Shown in pieces: positions 35,717-43,294 of a stretch of DNA of 64,000 nt. The stretch is from FW021-bin31 sp964647485 (GTDB taxonomy: Bacteria; Bacteroidota; Bacteroidia; Chitinophagales; Chitinophagaceae). Location: assembly GCA_964647485.1 (NCBI GenBank), contig CAZYHV010000003.1, positions 62,001-126,000 on the forward strand. Direction: 5' to 3'. The position numbers and the translations under genes were made by a program. The notes under the pieces are model-generated. The model ran no database searches. It was not told the origin of the DNA and was given only the letters and a program-made list of their open reading frames with translations. Each line of letters opens with the position of its first letter. Within the stretch, counting starts at the first letter, position 1.

Positions 35717-37123
35717 ATGGCATACGATATCATTGTAATAGGCAGTGGCCCCGGAGGATATGTAGGTGCAATCAGAGCTTCTCAGCTAGGATTTAAAACC
35801 GCTATAGTAGAACGGGAATCTCTGGGCGGCATTTGTTTGAATTGGGGATGTATTCCTACCAAAGCACTATTGAAGAGTGCCGAGGTGATGGAATATGCAC
35901 AACATTCAGAAAATTATGGGGTGAAAATCAATAAACCGGAGGCTGATTTTGAAGCCATCATCAAAAGAAGCAGAGGAGTAGCCGGAAAAATGAGTAAAGG
36001 CGTTCAATTCCTTATGCGGAAAAATAAAATAGATGTCATTAACGGCACCGGAAAATTAAAGGCCAAAGGGAAAGTAGAAGTAACAGATGACGATGGCAAA
36101 AGCAAAGTTTATGAGGGAAAACATGTTATTGTAGCTACCGGCGGGCGTTCGAAAGAATTACCCAGCATGAAGATTGATCATGAGAAAATCGTTGGATATC
36201 GGGAAGCCATGAATTTGAAGAAGCAACCGAAGTCTATTATTATCGTAGGTTCCGGTGCTATTGGAGTGGAATTTGGCTATTTCTATAATAGCATTGGTAC
36301 CAAAGTGACGATTGTGGAATTTTTGCCTAAGATCGTTCCTGTAGAAGATGATGAGGTCTCCAAAGAATTGGAAAAAGTCTACAAGAAAAAAGGTATTGAT
36401 GTCATGACCTCTTCTGAGGTGACGAAAGTGGATACTTCCGGAAAAGGCGTAAAAGCCACCGTGAAAACGAAAAAAGGAGAAGAAACTTTAGAAGCTGATG
36501 TTTTACTGAGCGCTGTTGGGGTGGTTGCCAATATTGAAAATATTGGTTTAGAAGATTTGGGAATCAAAACAGAGAAAGGAAAAATTAAGGTTGATGAATA
36601 TTATAAAACGAATGTAGATGGTGTGTATGCCATCGGTGATTGTGTTCCGGGGCAGGCGCTTGCGCATGTTGCTTCTAAGGAGGCCATTACCTGTATAGAA
36701 AATATTGCATATGCCGAAAAGAAATTCAAACATCAGCCACAACCTTTAGATTATGGCAATGTACCGGGATGTACCTATTGTCGTCCTGAGGTTGCCTCTG
36801 TCGGATTGACGGAGAAAGCCGCTAAAGATGCCGGATATGATATCAAAGTAGGTAAATTCCCCTTGTCAGCTTCCGGAAAAGCTTCAGCAGCCGGTGCCAA
36901 TGAAGGATTTATTAAAGTTATCTTTGATGCCAAGTACGGCGAATGGTTGGGATCTCACATGATTGGCTATAATGTGACCGAATTGATAGCAGAAACAGTC
37001 TTAGGCAGGAAATTAGAAACCACTCATGAAGAAGTGCTGAATGCCATTCATCCACATCCAACCATGAGTGAATCTGTGAAAGATGCCATAGAAGTTGCTT
37101 TTGATGAAGCTATTCATTTATAA
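35717..37123 (+). CDS. lpdA: dihydrolipoyl dehydrogenase
   Basis: A 468-residue flavoprotein reoxidising dihydrolipoyl groups of 2-oxo-acid dehydrogenase or glycine-cleavage complexes. FAD motif IIVIGSGPGGYVGAIRASQL, redox disulfide GGICLNWGCIPTKAL, NAD motif IIIVGSGAIGVEFGYFYNS, and the C-terminal dimer-partner catalytic pair in HPHPTMSESVKDA are all intact. The ATG at 35717 follows the TACCTTTG box. No other subunit of a complex is adjacent. A strong terminator follows. Confidence 0.96.
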   Translation: MAYDIIVIGSGPGGYVGAIRASQLGFKTAIVERESLGGICLNWGCIPTKALLKSAEVMEYAQHSENYGVKINKPEADFEAIIKRSRGVAGKMSKGVQFLMRKNKIDVINGTGKLKAKGKVEVTDDDGKSKVYEGKHVIVATGGRSKELPSMKIDHEKIVGYREAMNLKKQPKSIIIVGSGAIGVEFGYFYNSIGTKVTIVEFLPKIVPVEDDEVSKELEKVYKKKGIDVMTSSEVTKVDTSGKGVKATVKTKKGEETLEADVLLSAVGVVANIENIGLEDLGIKTEKGKIKVDEYYKTNVDGVYAIGDCVPGQALAHVASKEAITCIENIAYAEKKFKHQPQPLDYGNVPGCTYCRPEVASVGLTEKAAKDAGYDIKVGKFPLSASGKASAAGANEGFIKVIFDAKYGEWLGSHMIGYNVTELIAETVLGRKLETTHEEVLNAIHPHPTMSESVKDAIEVAFDEAIHL

Positions 37124-37152
37124 AAATGGCCTTTGCTAAAGTAAAAAATAAG

Positions 37153-37189
37153 AGGTTCCTAATATGATCGATATATTAGGAACCTTTTT
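37153..37189 (+). terminator. intrinsic terminator after lpdA
   Basis: AGGTTCCTAATAT (37153-37165) pairs perfectly with ATATTAGGAACCT (37173-37185) around a 7-base loop and is followed by T5. Confidence 0.9.
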
Positions 37190-37270
37190 GTATTTTAGAA
37201 AGTAAAAAAAGAGGAAAAGACGGAGGAGGGGCCAAAATTATTGTAGTTTGAAAACCAAAAAATATAACAG

Positions 37271-38914
37271 ATGAGAACTATTTTATATGCTATTATTTTA
37301 ATCGGTATGCTGGGATTGTACAGCTGTCAATCCGGGAAAAAGGATCATGCTACTACGACCTCTACCTCCTCCATTCAGAAAAAAGTAGACCAATATGCTA
37401 CTGTAAAATTAACGACGGATACCTCTGCTTTAACAAGCAATCAAAAGAAAATGATTCCGCTTTTAATCAATGCGGCCAAAGTGATGGATACCTTATTCTG
37501 GTATCAGACTTACGGCCATAGAGACAGCCTTTTAAGTACATTGACGGATTCGGCTACTATAAAATATGTGAAAATTAATATTGGTCCCTGGGATCGACTG
37601 AATAATGATTCTCCTTTTGTGAAAGGGGTGGGAGCTAAACCTTTGGGGGCTCATTTTTACCCGAAGGATATGACAAAGGAAGCTTTTGAAAAAGCCGATA
37701 TTCCCAATAAAACAGGATTGTATAATTTTATTCGCAGAGATACTACGGGGAAATTATACAGTGTACCCTATCATGAAAAATTTAAAGCTCCCCTGAAACG
37801 AGCTGCACAGTATTTGAAGGAAGCGGCAGAACTTGCCGAAACCTCCGGCTTGAAAAAATATTTAACCCTCCGTGCGAATGCTTTGTTATCCGATGATTTT
37901 TATCAGAGCGATATCGCCTGGCTAGATATGAAAAAGAATACCATAGGGATGGTCGTAGGTCCTATAGAAACCTATGAAGATCAGTTGTTTGGATATAAGA
38001 CTTCTTATGAAGCTTATGTTCTGATTAAAGACAAGTCATGGAGTAAGAAGCTGGCAAAATATGCAGTTTTTTTGCCCAAATTACAAGAAAGCCTTCCTGT
38101 AGATGCAAAATATAAACAAGAAAAACCGGGCATGGATGCAGATTTGAATGTTTATGACGTAGTGTATTATGGTGGATTTGCGAATGCCGGAGCAAAAACC
38201 ATTGCCATTAACCTTCCTAATGACGAAAAAATCCAACTGAAAAAGGGAACTCGTCGTTTGCAGTTGCGGAATGTCATGAAGGCCAAATTCGATAAAATTT
38301 TAGTCCCGATTGCGGATATACTTATTACCCCGGGACAACGAAAATATATTGATTTTGACGCATTCTTTAATAATACCATGTTCCATGAAGTAGCTCATGG
38401 ATTAGGAATTAAAAATACCATTAATGGGAAAGGAACCGTGAGAAAAGCATTAAAACAATATGCTTCAGCCTTGGAAGAGGGAAAGGCCGATATTGTTGGA
38501 CTGTACATGGTTGAGCAATTGCTAAAGAAAGGGGAGCTTCAAGGCGATATCAAAGATTTTTATACAACATTTATAGCAAGTATCTTTCGTTCGGTACGCT
38601 TTGGAGCCGGAGATGCCCATGGTATTGCCAACATGATCAGATTTAATTATTTTAAGGAACACGGTGCTTTCAGCAGACAAGAAGACGGAACCTATAAAGT
38701 CAATTTTAAGCAGATGAGAACAGCTGTAGATAGTCTTTCCAACCTTATTTTGACCTTGCAGGGAAATGGAGATTATGATGGTGTAGCGAAGCTGGTGAAA
38801 GAAAAAGGTAAAATCGGAACCCAACTAAAAGAAGATTTGAATCAGCTCAAGGATGCGGATATTCCTGTAGATATAATTTTTGATCAGGGGACTCAGGTTT
38901 TAGGATTAAAATAG
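37271..38914 (+). CDS. M49-like zinc metallopeptidase lipoprotein (dipeptidyl-peptidase III type)
   Basis: A 547-residue lipoprotein (lipobox LGLYSC). The zinc-binding motif FHEVAHGLG (about 371-379) is an HEXXH form; about 30 residues later EEGKADIVGLYMVEQ supplies the second glutamate, as in dipeptidyl-peptidase III (EECRAD). Canonical M49 enzymes have HEXXGH, one residue longer, so this is a variant branch known in Bacteroidetes. It probably cleaves peptides at the cell envelope. It stands alone between the lpdA terminator and tRNA-Gly. Confidence 0.75.
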   Translation: MRTILYAIILIGMLGLYSCQSGKKDHATTTSTSSIQKKVDQYATVKLTTDTSALTSNQKKMIPLLINAAKVMDTLFWYQTYGHRDSLLSTLTDSATIKYVKINIGPWDRLNNDSPFVKGVGAKPLGAHFYPKDMTKEAFEKADIPNKTGLYNFIRRDTTGKLYSVPYHEKFKAPLKRAAQYLKEAAELAETSGLKKYLTLRANALLSDDFYQSDIAWLDMKKNTIGMVVGPIETYEDQLFGYKTSYEAYVLIKDKSWSKKLAKYAVFLPKLQESLPVDAKYKQEKPGMDADLNVYDVVYYGGFANAGAKTIAINLPNDEKIQLKKGTRRLQLRNVMKAKFDKILVPIADILITPGQRKYIDFDAFFNNTMFHEVAHGLGIKNTINGKGTVRKALKQYASALEEGKADIVGLYMVEQLLKKGELQGDIKDFYTTFIASIFRSVRFGAGDAHGIANMIRFNYFKEHGAFSRQEDGTYKVNFKQMRTAVDSLSNLILTLQGNGDYDGVAKLVKEKGKIGTQLKEDLNQLKDADIPVDIIFDQGTQVLGLK

Positions 38915-38922
38915 TATCTTTG
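38915..38922 (+). promoter_or_regulatory. -7 promoter box for tRNA-Gly
   Basis: TATCTTTG, 36 bases before the tRNA 5' end, overlapping the end of the M49-like gene (stop at 38912-38914). Confidence 0.55.
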
Positions 38923-38958
38923 CGAGACGAAGGTATAAAGGGGAATATCCCCAAATTA

Positions 38959-39031
<73 letters not shown>

Positions 39032-39102
39032 CTATTCTATAATTCATATCAACCTCCTGTAGAATATTGGATAGGTTAAGTGCCTGTCTTGAATTTTTGG
39101 TT

Positions 39103-39300
39103 CTTTTGTTTCAAGACAAAAGAAAGAAACGGATAAGTTGGTTTTTTCAACCTCGACAGAGGTCGCATATTGGTCAAATAGCATCTGAATAATCAGATCG
39201 ACCTCGGCAGAGGTCGCACAACAATTTATGTTCGACTCCTATGGAGTCGGAAGGGGAGGGTACAAGTGTAGTTTTACAAATATCTGACATCTCTGCTGTC
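39103..39300. repeat. cluster of short palindromic hairpins downstream of tRNA-Gly
   Basis: Several hairpins lie together: CTTTTGT/ACAAAAG (39103-39122), ACCTC-GACA-GAGGT (about 39150-39163), CGACCTC-GGCA-GAGGTCG (39199-39216), CGACTCC-TAT-GGAGTCG (39233-39249) and GACA...TGTC (39286-39300). The two CCTCG(A/G)CAGAGGTCGCA units are near copies. They look like REP-type intergenic palindromes common in Bacteroidota. The 39032-39636 gap holds no intact gene. Confidence 0.6.
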
Positions 39301-39314
39301 ATGCTAACTGACAA

Positions 39315-39437
39315 TTAAGATCTTCTCTTCTTGCCTCGTCTTTTAATGTATTCTTCATTCAACTGTTCTGCAGTTGGGGGCGAGTTATCTGCTGATCCCC
39401 CCGGATTCACCGGAGGGTATTGAAAAATAAAAACCCT
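39315..39437 (-). pseudogene. 40-codon relic of an unknown small gene
   Basis: A minus-strand frame reading PPVNPGGSADNSPPTAEQ then LNEEYIKRRGKKRRS and a stop at 39315. It is closed upstream by TGA (39438-39440) and has no start codon, so it looks like the C-terminal end of a gene whose front is lost. The composition (Pro-rich then Lys/Arg-rich) is protein-like, but I do not recognise the family. Confidence 0.3.
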
Positions 39438-39636
39438 TCAGGCTTTTTTTAGATGGCAAGCTGGTTGGAAAGCAATAAGATATTATTCTGAAAAAAAAAT
39501 AATCATAAAGGAGATGGCTTCAGTTGTTCTTCCTGCACCATGGTGTGCGAATTGTAAAAAAAGGAGTTGGATTTTAATATCCTTTTCTGCTTCGCAAAAA
39601 GGACTATATTTTTTACTTTAGCAAATAAACCGGGAA

Positions 39637-40374
39637 ATGAAAAATATAGATCTTAATTGTGATATGGGAGAAGGGAGTGCTTTTGATGAGGATATTATGC
39701 CACTGATTTCTTCTTGTAATATTGCTTGTGGAGGACATGCCGGAGATAGAAATAGTATGGCCAATACCATTAATGCTGCGATTCAATATGAAGTGACGAT
39801 TGGTGCCCATCCATCCTATCCCGATCAAGAAAATTTTGGTAGAGTATCCATGGATTTGTCTGCTACTGCCTTGAGACTGACGTTGTTAGATCAGTTGAAG
39901 TTGCTTATGGAAGAAATCGAAAGACAGCAAGCCGTGTTGTACCATATCAAACCTCATGGTGCATTATATAATGATTTAAAAACCGATCGGGAGAAAGCCG
40001 ATATTGTTCTTGATGTTTTAGAAGAAATGGATCCTTTATTGACCCTTGTTGCCCCTCCCGAGTCAGTGATTAAAGAGCGGGCAGAAGAAAGGGGAATCAA
40101 TGTAAAAGTGGAAGGTTTTGGAGATCGGGGATATAACAGTGATTTTAGTCTTCAATCCCGCTCTTTGCCGCAGGCCGTTTTGACAGATAAAGAAGTGGTT
40201 CTGAAACAGGTGCGTGATATGGTGCTAAAAGAACAGATTGATCTGGGGAATGGTCGTGTTTTACATCATCATTTTGATACAATATGTATTCATAGCGATA
40301 CTGAAAATAGTCTGGATATTCTTCGCTATCTTAACAAACAATTGCCGTTACAAAATGTAAGAATAGGAGTATGA
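39637..40374 (+). CDS. pxpA: 5-oxoprolinase subunit A (LamB/YcsF family)
   Basis: A 245-residue protein with the family start IDLNCDMGEGSAFDEDIMPL, followed by NIACGGHAGD, GAHPSYPDQENFGR and HIKPHGALYND. PxpA, PxpB and PxpC together hydrolyse 5-oxoproline (pyroglutamate) to glutamate using ATP. It is first in a three-gene operon, overlapping pxpB by 4 bases (ATGA). The gap before it has no clear consensus promoter box; the nearest sequence is TACTTTAG at about 39614. Confidence 0.95.
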   Translation: MKNIDLNCDMGEGSAFDEDIMPLISSCNIACGGHAGDRNSMANTINAAIQYEVTIGAHPSYPDQENFGRVSMDLSATALRLTLLDQLKLLMEEIERQQAVLYHIKPHGALYNDLKTDREKADIVLDVLEEMDPLLTLVAPPESVIKERAEERGINVKVEGFGDRGYNSDFSLQSRSLPQAVLTDKEVVLKQVRDMVLKEQIDLGNGRVLHHHFDTICIHSDTENSLDILRYLNKQLPLQNVRIGV

Positions 40375-41105
40375 TAAATAGAGAAAATATTCATATTTCT
40401 CAGATGGCCGAGCGAGCGATCCTTTTGACCTGGCAACAGGAAGTAGGGGAAGATTTATTATCTTCATTGTTGCAGGGGAAAGAGGCAATCTTGAAAGAGG
40501 CGGATGCGGGTATTGTGGATGTGGTTCAGACCTATAATGCGCTTTTGATAAAATACTACTCTCCCATTTCTAGTATCGATACAGAAATAAGTCGGTTAGA
40601 AGCATTGTTACAAAAAGTAAAAGAAGGAAAAAGAAAGAAGGCGACATGCTATCAGATTCCTGTTTGTTATCATGAAAAATTTGGGTTAGACTTATCCGAG
40701 ATGATGGAAAAGAAGCAGTTGAGTCGGGAAGAAATCGTGCAATTACATACCGAACCCACTTATACCGTTTATTTTATCGGCTTTTTACCCGGATTTCCAT
40801 ATCTGGGAGGTTTATCGGAGCAATTGTTTATGGAAAGAAAAGAACAGCCCAGGAAACGAATTCCGAAAGGAGCGGTGGGAATAGGAGGGGAGCAGACCGG
40901 CATTTATCCTTCCGATTCTCCCGGAGGCTGGCAATTGATTGGGAATTGTCCGCTATCCCTCTTTGATTCAGGAAAAGAATCTCCTTGTCTTTTACAAGCA
41001 GGAGATCGCATCCAATTTTATGAAGTTGGATTATCAACATATCAGAAAATTAAAAAAGAAGTAGAGCAGGGAAATGATCAATTAAAAAAGCAACCATGGA
41101 GGTGA
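40371..41105 (+). CDS. pxpB: 5-oxoprolinase subunit B
   Basis: A 244-residue PxpB/KipI-type protein. Hallmarks: VDVVQTYNALLIKY, CYQIPVCYHEKFGLDL, VYFIGFLPGFPYLGGL, RIPKGAVGIGGEQTGIYP and SPGGWQLIGNCPLSLFD. It begins within the last codon of pxpA and itself overlaps pxpC by 10 bases, so all three subunits are made in coupled amounts. Confidence 0.94.
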   Translation: MINRENIHISQMAERAILLTWQQEVGEDLLSSLLQGKEAILKEADAGIVDVVQTYNALLIKYYSPISSIDTEISRLEALLQKVKEGKRKKATCYQIPVCYHEKFGLDLSEMMEKKQLSREEIVQLHTEPTYTVYFIGFLPGFPYLGGLSEQLFMERKEQPRKRIPKGAVGIGGEQTGIYPSDSPGGWQLIGNCPLSLFDSGKESPCLLQAGDRIQFYEVGLSTYQKIKKEVEQGNDQLKKQPWR

Positions 41106-41953
41106 AGATTATTCGTGCAGGATTAAGGACCGGAATTCAAGATATGGGACGTGTCGGATGGGGAAGCTGTGGCGTTCCCGAAAGCGGCGTGATGGATCGG
41201 TATGCCGCCGGAATAGCTAATTTATTACTGGGAAACAAGGAGCATGCAGCCGTATTGGAAATGATGATGATAGGCGCAAAACTTCAATTCCGGGGGCGTC
41301 ACGCTCTGGTTCTGGGAGGTCTTGGAGTAAAAGCATTATTGAATGGTCAACAAGTGGATGTTTTTGAACCGCTGGAAGTAAAGAATGGAGATACTCTGGA
41401 TGTGAAACGCATAGAGAAGGGGAATTTTGCTTACCTGGCAATTAATGACGGCTTTCAAAGAGAAGAAATATTATCCGGAAGAAGCATGTATAAGGGGATT
41501 AGCTCCAAAGGCACACTGGAAGATGGGGAGAAGCTTTCTGCAGTCGCCCTTGAAAATAAAATGAAACCGCGAAATGCCGGTATTGCCGTGGATATAGAAC
41601 GTTATACCACATCGAAAATATGCGTATATCCCGGACCTGAATTTGATTTACTCTCTGCCAATCAACAGCAACTACTTACCTCCCGGACTTTTACGGTTAC
41701 GCCGGATAGCAATAGGATGGCTTTTATGCTGAAAGAAAAGATTTCGATTCAAAATGCCGCTATGTTGACTTCCCCTGTTTTACCCGGAACGGTTCAATTG
41801 ACCTCCGGAGGAAATTTGATGATTTTAATGAGAGATGCACAGGTTACCGGTGGATATCCACGCATCCTCCAACTGACAGAGGCAGATCTTAATATACTGA
41901 GTCAGAAACGGCCGGGAGAAAAAATTCAGTTTCAGTTGAAATCCGGCTTCTGA
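41096..41953 (+). CDS. pxpC: 5-oxoprolinase subunit C
   Basis: A 285-residue PxpC/KipA protein. Hallmarks: RAGLRTGIQDMGRVGWGSCG, PESGVMDRYAAGIANLLLGN, AVLEMMMIGAKL, and late blocks DSNRMAFMLKEK and MLTSPVLPGTVQLTSGGNLM. It completes the pyroglutamate hydrolase operon. The family is often labelled biotin-dependent carboxyltransferase domain, but with PxpA and PxpB the 5-oxoprolinase role is well established. Confidence 0.94.
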   Translation: MEVKIIRAGLRTGIQDMGRVGWGSCGVPESGVMDRYAAGIANLLLGNKEHAAVLEMMMIGAKLQFRGRHALVLGGLGVKALLNGQQVDVFEPLEVKNGDTLDVKRIEKGNFAYLAINDGFQREEILSGRSMYKGISSKGTLEDGEKLSAVALENKMKPRNAGIAVDIERYTTSKICVYPGPEFDLLSANQQQLLTSRTFTVTPDSNRMAFMLKEKISIQNAAMLTSPVLPGTVQLTSGGNLMILMRDAQVTGGYPRILQLTEADLNILSQKRPGEKIQFQLKSGF

Positions 41954-42151
41954 AACTGAATATTGTAGTGAATTGCTTTCAAAATTTTAGTAGCTTAGCC
42001 CGCTTTATTTCAGGAATATGTATTCCACTTCCTTTATCTATTTATTCTTTCATGAAATTTTTAAAAGATCTTTGGTCTTTCCTTAGAAAGCGTTGATTCT
42101 GCTCTCTCATTATAAAATTTACGGCTAAATCCTCCTTTTATAAAAAAAAAA

Positions 42152-42176
42152 CACTTCGACATTATTTGGCGAAGTG
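42152..42176. promoter_or_regulatory. inverted repeat at the WYL gene promoter
   Basis: CACTTCG (42152-42158) and CGAAGTG (42170-42176) form a perfect 7-bp inverted repeat with an 11-base spacer, ending 6 bases before the -7 box of the WYL gene. It is a candidate autoregulatory operator. An A10 run lies just before it, so on the minus strand it also resembles a terminator hairpin. Confidence 0.45.
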
Positions 42177-42182
42177 ACTTTA

Positions 42183-42190
42183 TAATTTTG
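42183..42190 (+). promoter_or_regulatory. -7 promoter box for the WYL gene and probably the cas operon
   Basis: TAATTTTG, 14 bases before the WYL-gene ATG at 42205. A TTTG lies 14 bases upstream of it, a little closer than the usual spacing. Confidence 0.5.
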
Positions 42191-42204
42191 TAAATTGAAC
42201 TATT

Positions 42205-43128
42205 ATGGAAAAATATAAACGCTTAGAAACACTGGTACAGATACTACAAAGACGGCCATATCGGTCGAAGCGGGAACTCTTGGATTATTTTGAAAACTAT
42301 CTTGATACCTTTGTTTCTGCCAGGACAATAGAGCGCGACTTTCAAATATTGGAAACAGAATTCCATATCGAAATAATATATGATAGAATGCACAGAGGGT
42401 ATACACTTTTGGATGAGGACAAAGAATATATTGCTAATTTCCTCCGCTTTGCAGGTCGGATGTACCTTGCTGATCTCTTCAGAAAGGGCTTGAAGACTTT
42501 TGAGGATTTGCAGAAATTCATCAAGTTGGAAAATCATTCCACTTTTGAAGGATTACATCTTATCGAACCTCTATTTTTGGCTATCAGACAAGGGCGTGTA
42601 GTAACTTTTCTCCATGAAAATTTTCTAAAAGAAACAAAAAATTATTATCAAATGATCCCCTTGCAGCTACGAGAATATGAAGGTAGATGGTATGTGGTGG
42701 GGATTCCTATAAAAGAAGAGAATAGCTCCCAAATAAAGACTTTTGGATTAGACCGTATTTCGAATCTGCAAACGGAAGGATTAGCTCATTTCTCTCGGAC
42801 GAAATATGTTGATCAACTTGATAAGTTTTCGCAAATAGTAGGGCTTAATTATGGCGAAGGAGAATCGGAAGAAAGGATAGAACTGGCAGTCGATCAAACA
42901 CAATATAAATATCTTCGTAGCTTGCCGCTCCATCCCAGCCAAGTGAATTTGGAAGAGATGCCCGATGGTAGAAAAAAGATATCCTTGAAGTTGATTCCTA
43001 ATTATGAACTAAAAATGCAGCTACTTAAATTAGGTAGTCATATAGAGGTTCTTCACCCGAAGACTCTGCGAACTGAAATAAAAAAAGAATTAATTAAAAC
43101 ACTTAAAGGTTATCAAAATGAAAAATAA
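42205..43128 (+). CDS. WYL-domain transcriptional regulator of the CRISPR-Cas locus
   Basis: A 307-residue regulator. N-terminal HTH (residues about 1-60): ETLVQILQRRPYRSKRELLD and SARTIERDFQILET. The middle is a WYL domain (about 130-200): PLQLREYEGRWYVVGIPIK, with the W-Y pair and FGLDRI. The C-terminus is the WCX extension. WYL proteins sense nucleic acid or small ligands, and several repress CRISPR-Cas loci. It is the first gene upstream of cas8b on the same strand, with an inverted repeat at its promoter. Repression of the cas operon is inferred. Confidence 0.85.
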   Translation: MEKYKRLETLVQILQRRPYRSKRELLDYFENYLDTFVSARTIERDFQILETEFHIEIIYDRMHRGYTLLDEDKEYIANFLRFAGRMYLADLFRKGLKTFEDLQKFIKLENHSTFEGLHLIEPLFLAIRQGRVVTFLHENFLKETKNYYQMIPLQLREYEGRWYVVGIPIKEENSSQIKTFGLDRISNLQTEGLAHFSRTKYVDQLDKFSQIVGLNYGEGESEERIELAVDQTQYKYLRSLPLHPSQVNLEEMPDGRKKISLKLIPNYELKMQLLKLGSHIEVLHPKTLRTEIKKELIKTLKGYQNEK

Positions 43129-43228
43129 ATTACAAAAAATGGATGTGAATTATTTAAGACAAAAAGGTAGAATTATTATGTTATTTGATTTTTAAATAAT
43201 ATCTTAGAGGGATTAAAAGTAGAAAATT

Positions 43229-43294
43229 ATGTTAGATACGCTGATTAGAATTGGAAAATGGCAGGGGGAAGGGAAAAATAAGAAAATAAGATGA
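43229..43294 (+). CDS. 21-codon ORF coupled to cas8b
   Basis: ATG at 43229 opens a frame of 21 codons beginning MLDTLIRIGKWQ. Its TGA (43292-43294) overlaps the cas8b ATG (43291-43293) as ATGA, which typically couples translation. The sequence looks like the start of a Cas8-type protein rather than random coding. It may be a leader peptide or the vestige of an older cas8 5' end. Not recognised as a named gene. Confidence 0.35.
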   Translation: MLDTLIRIGKWQGEGKNKKIR

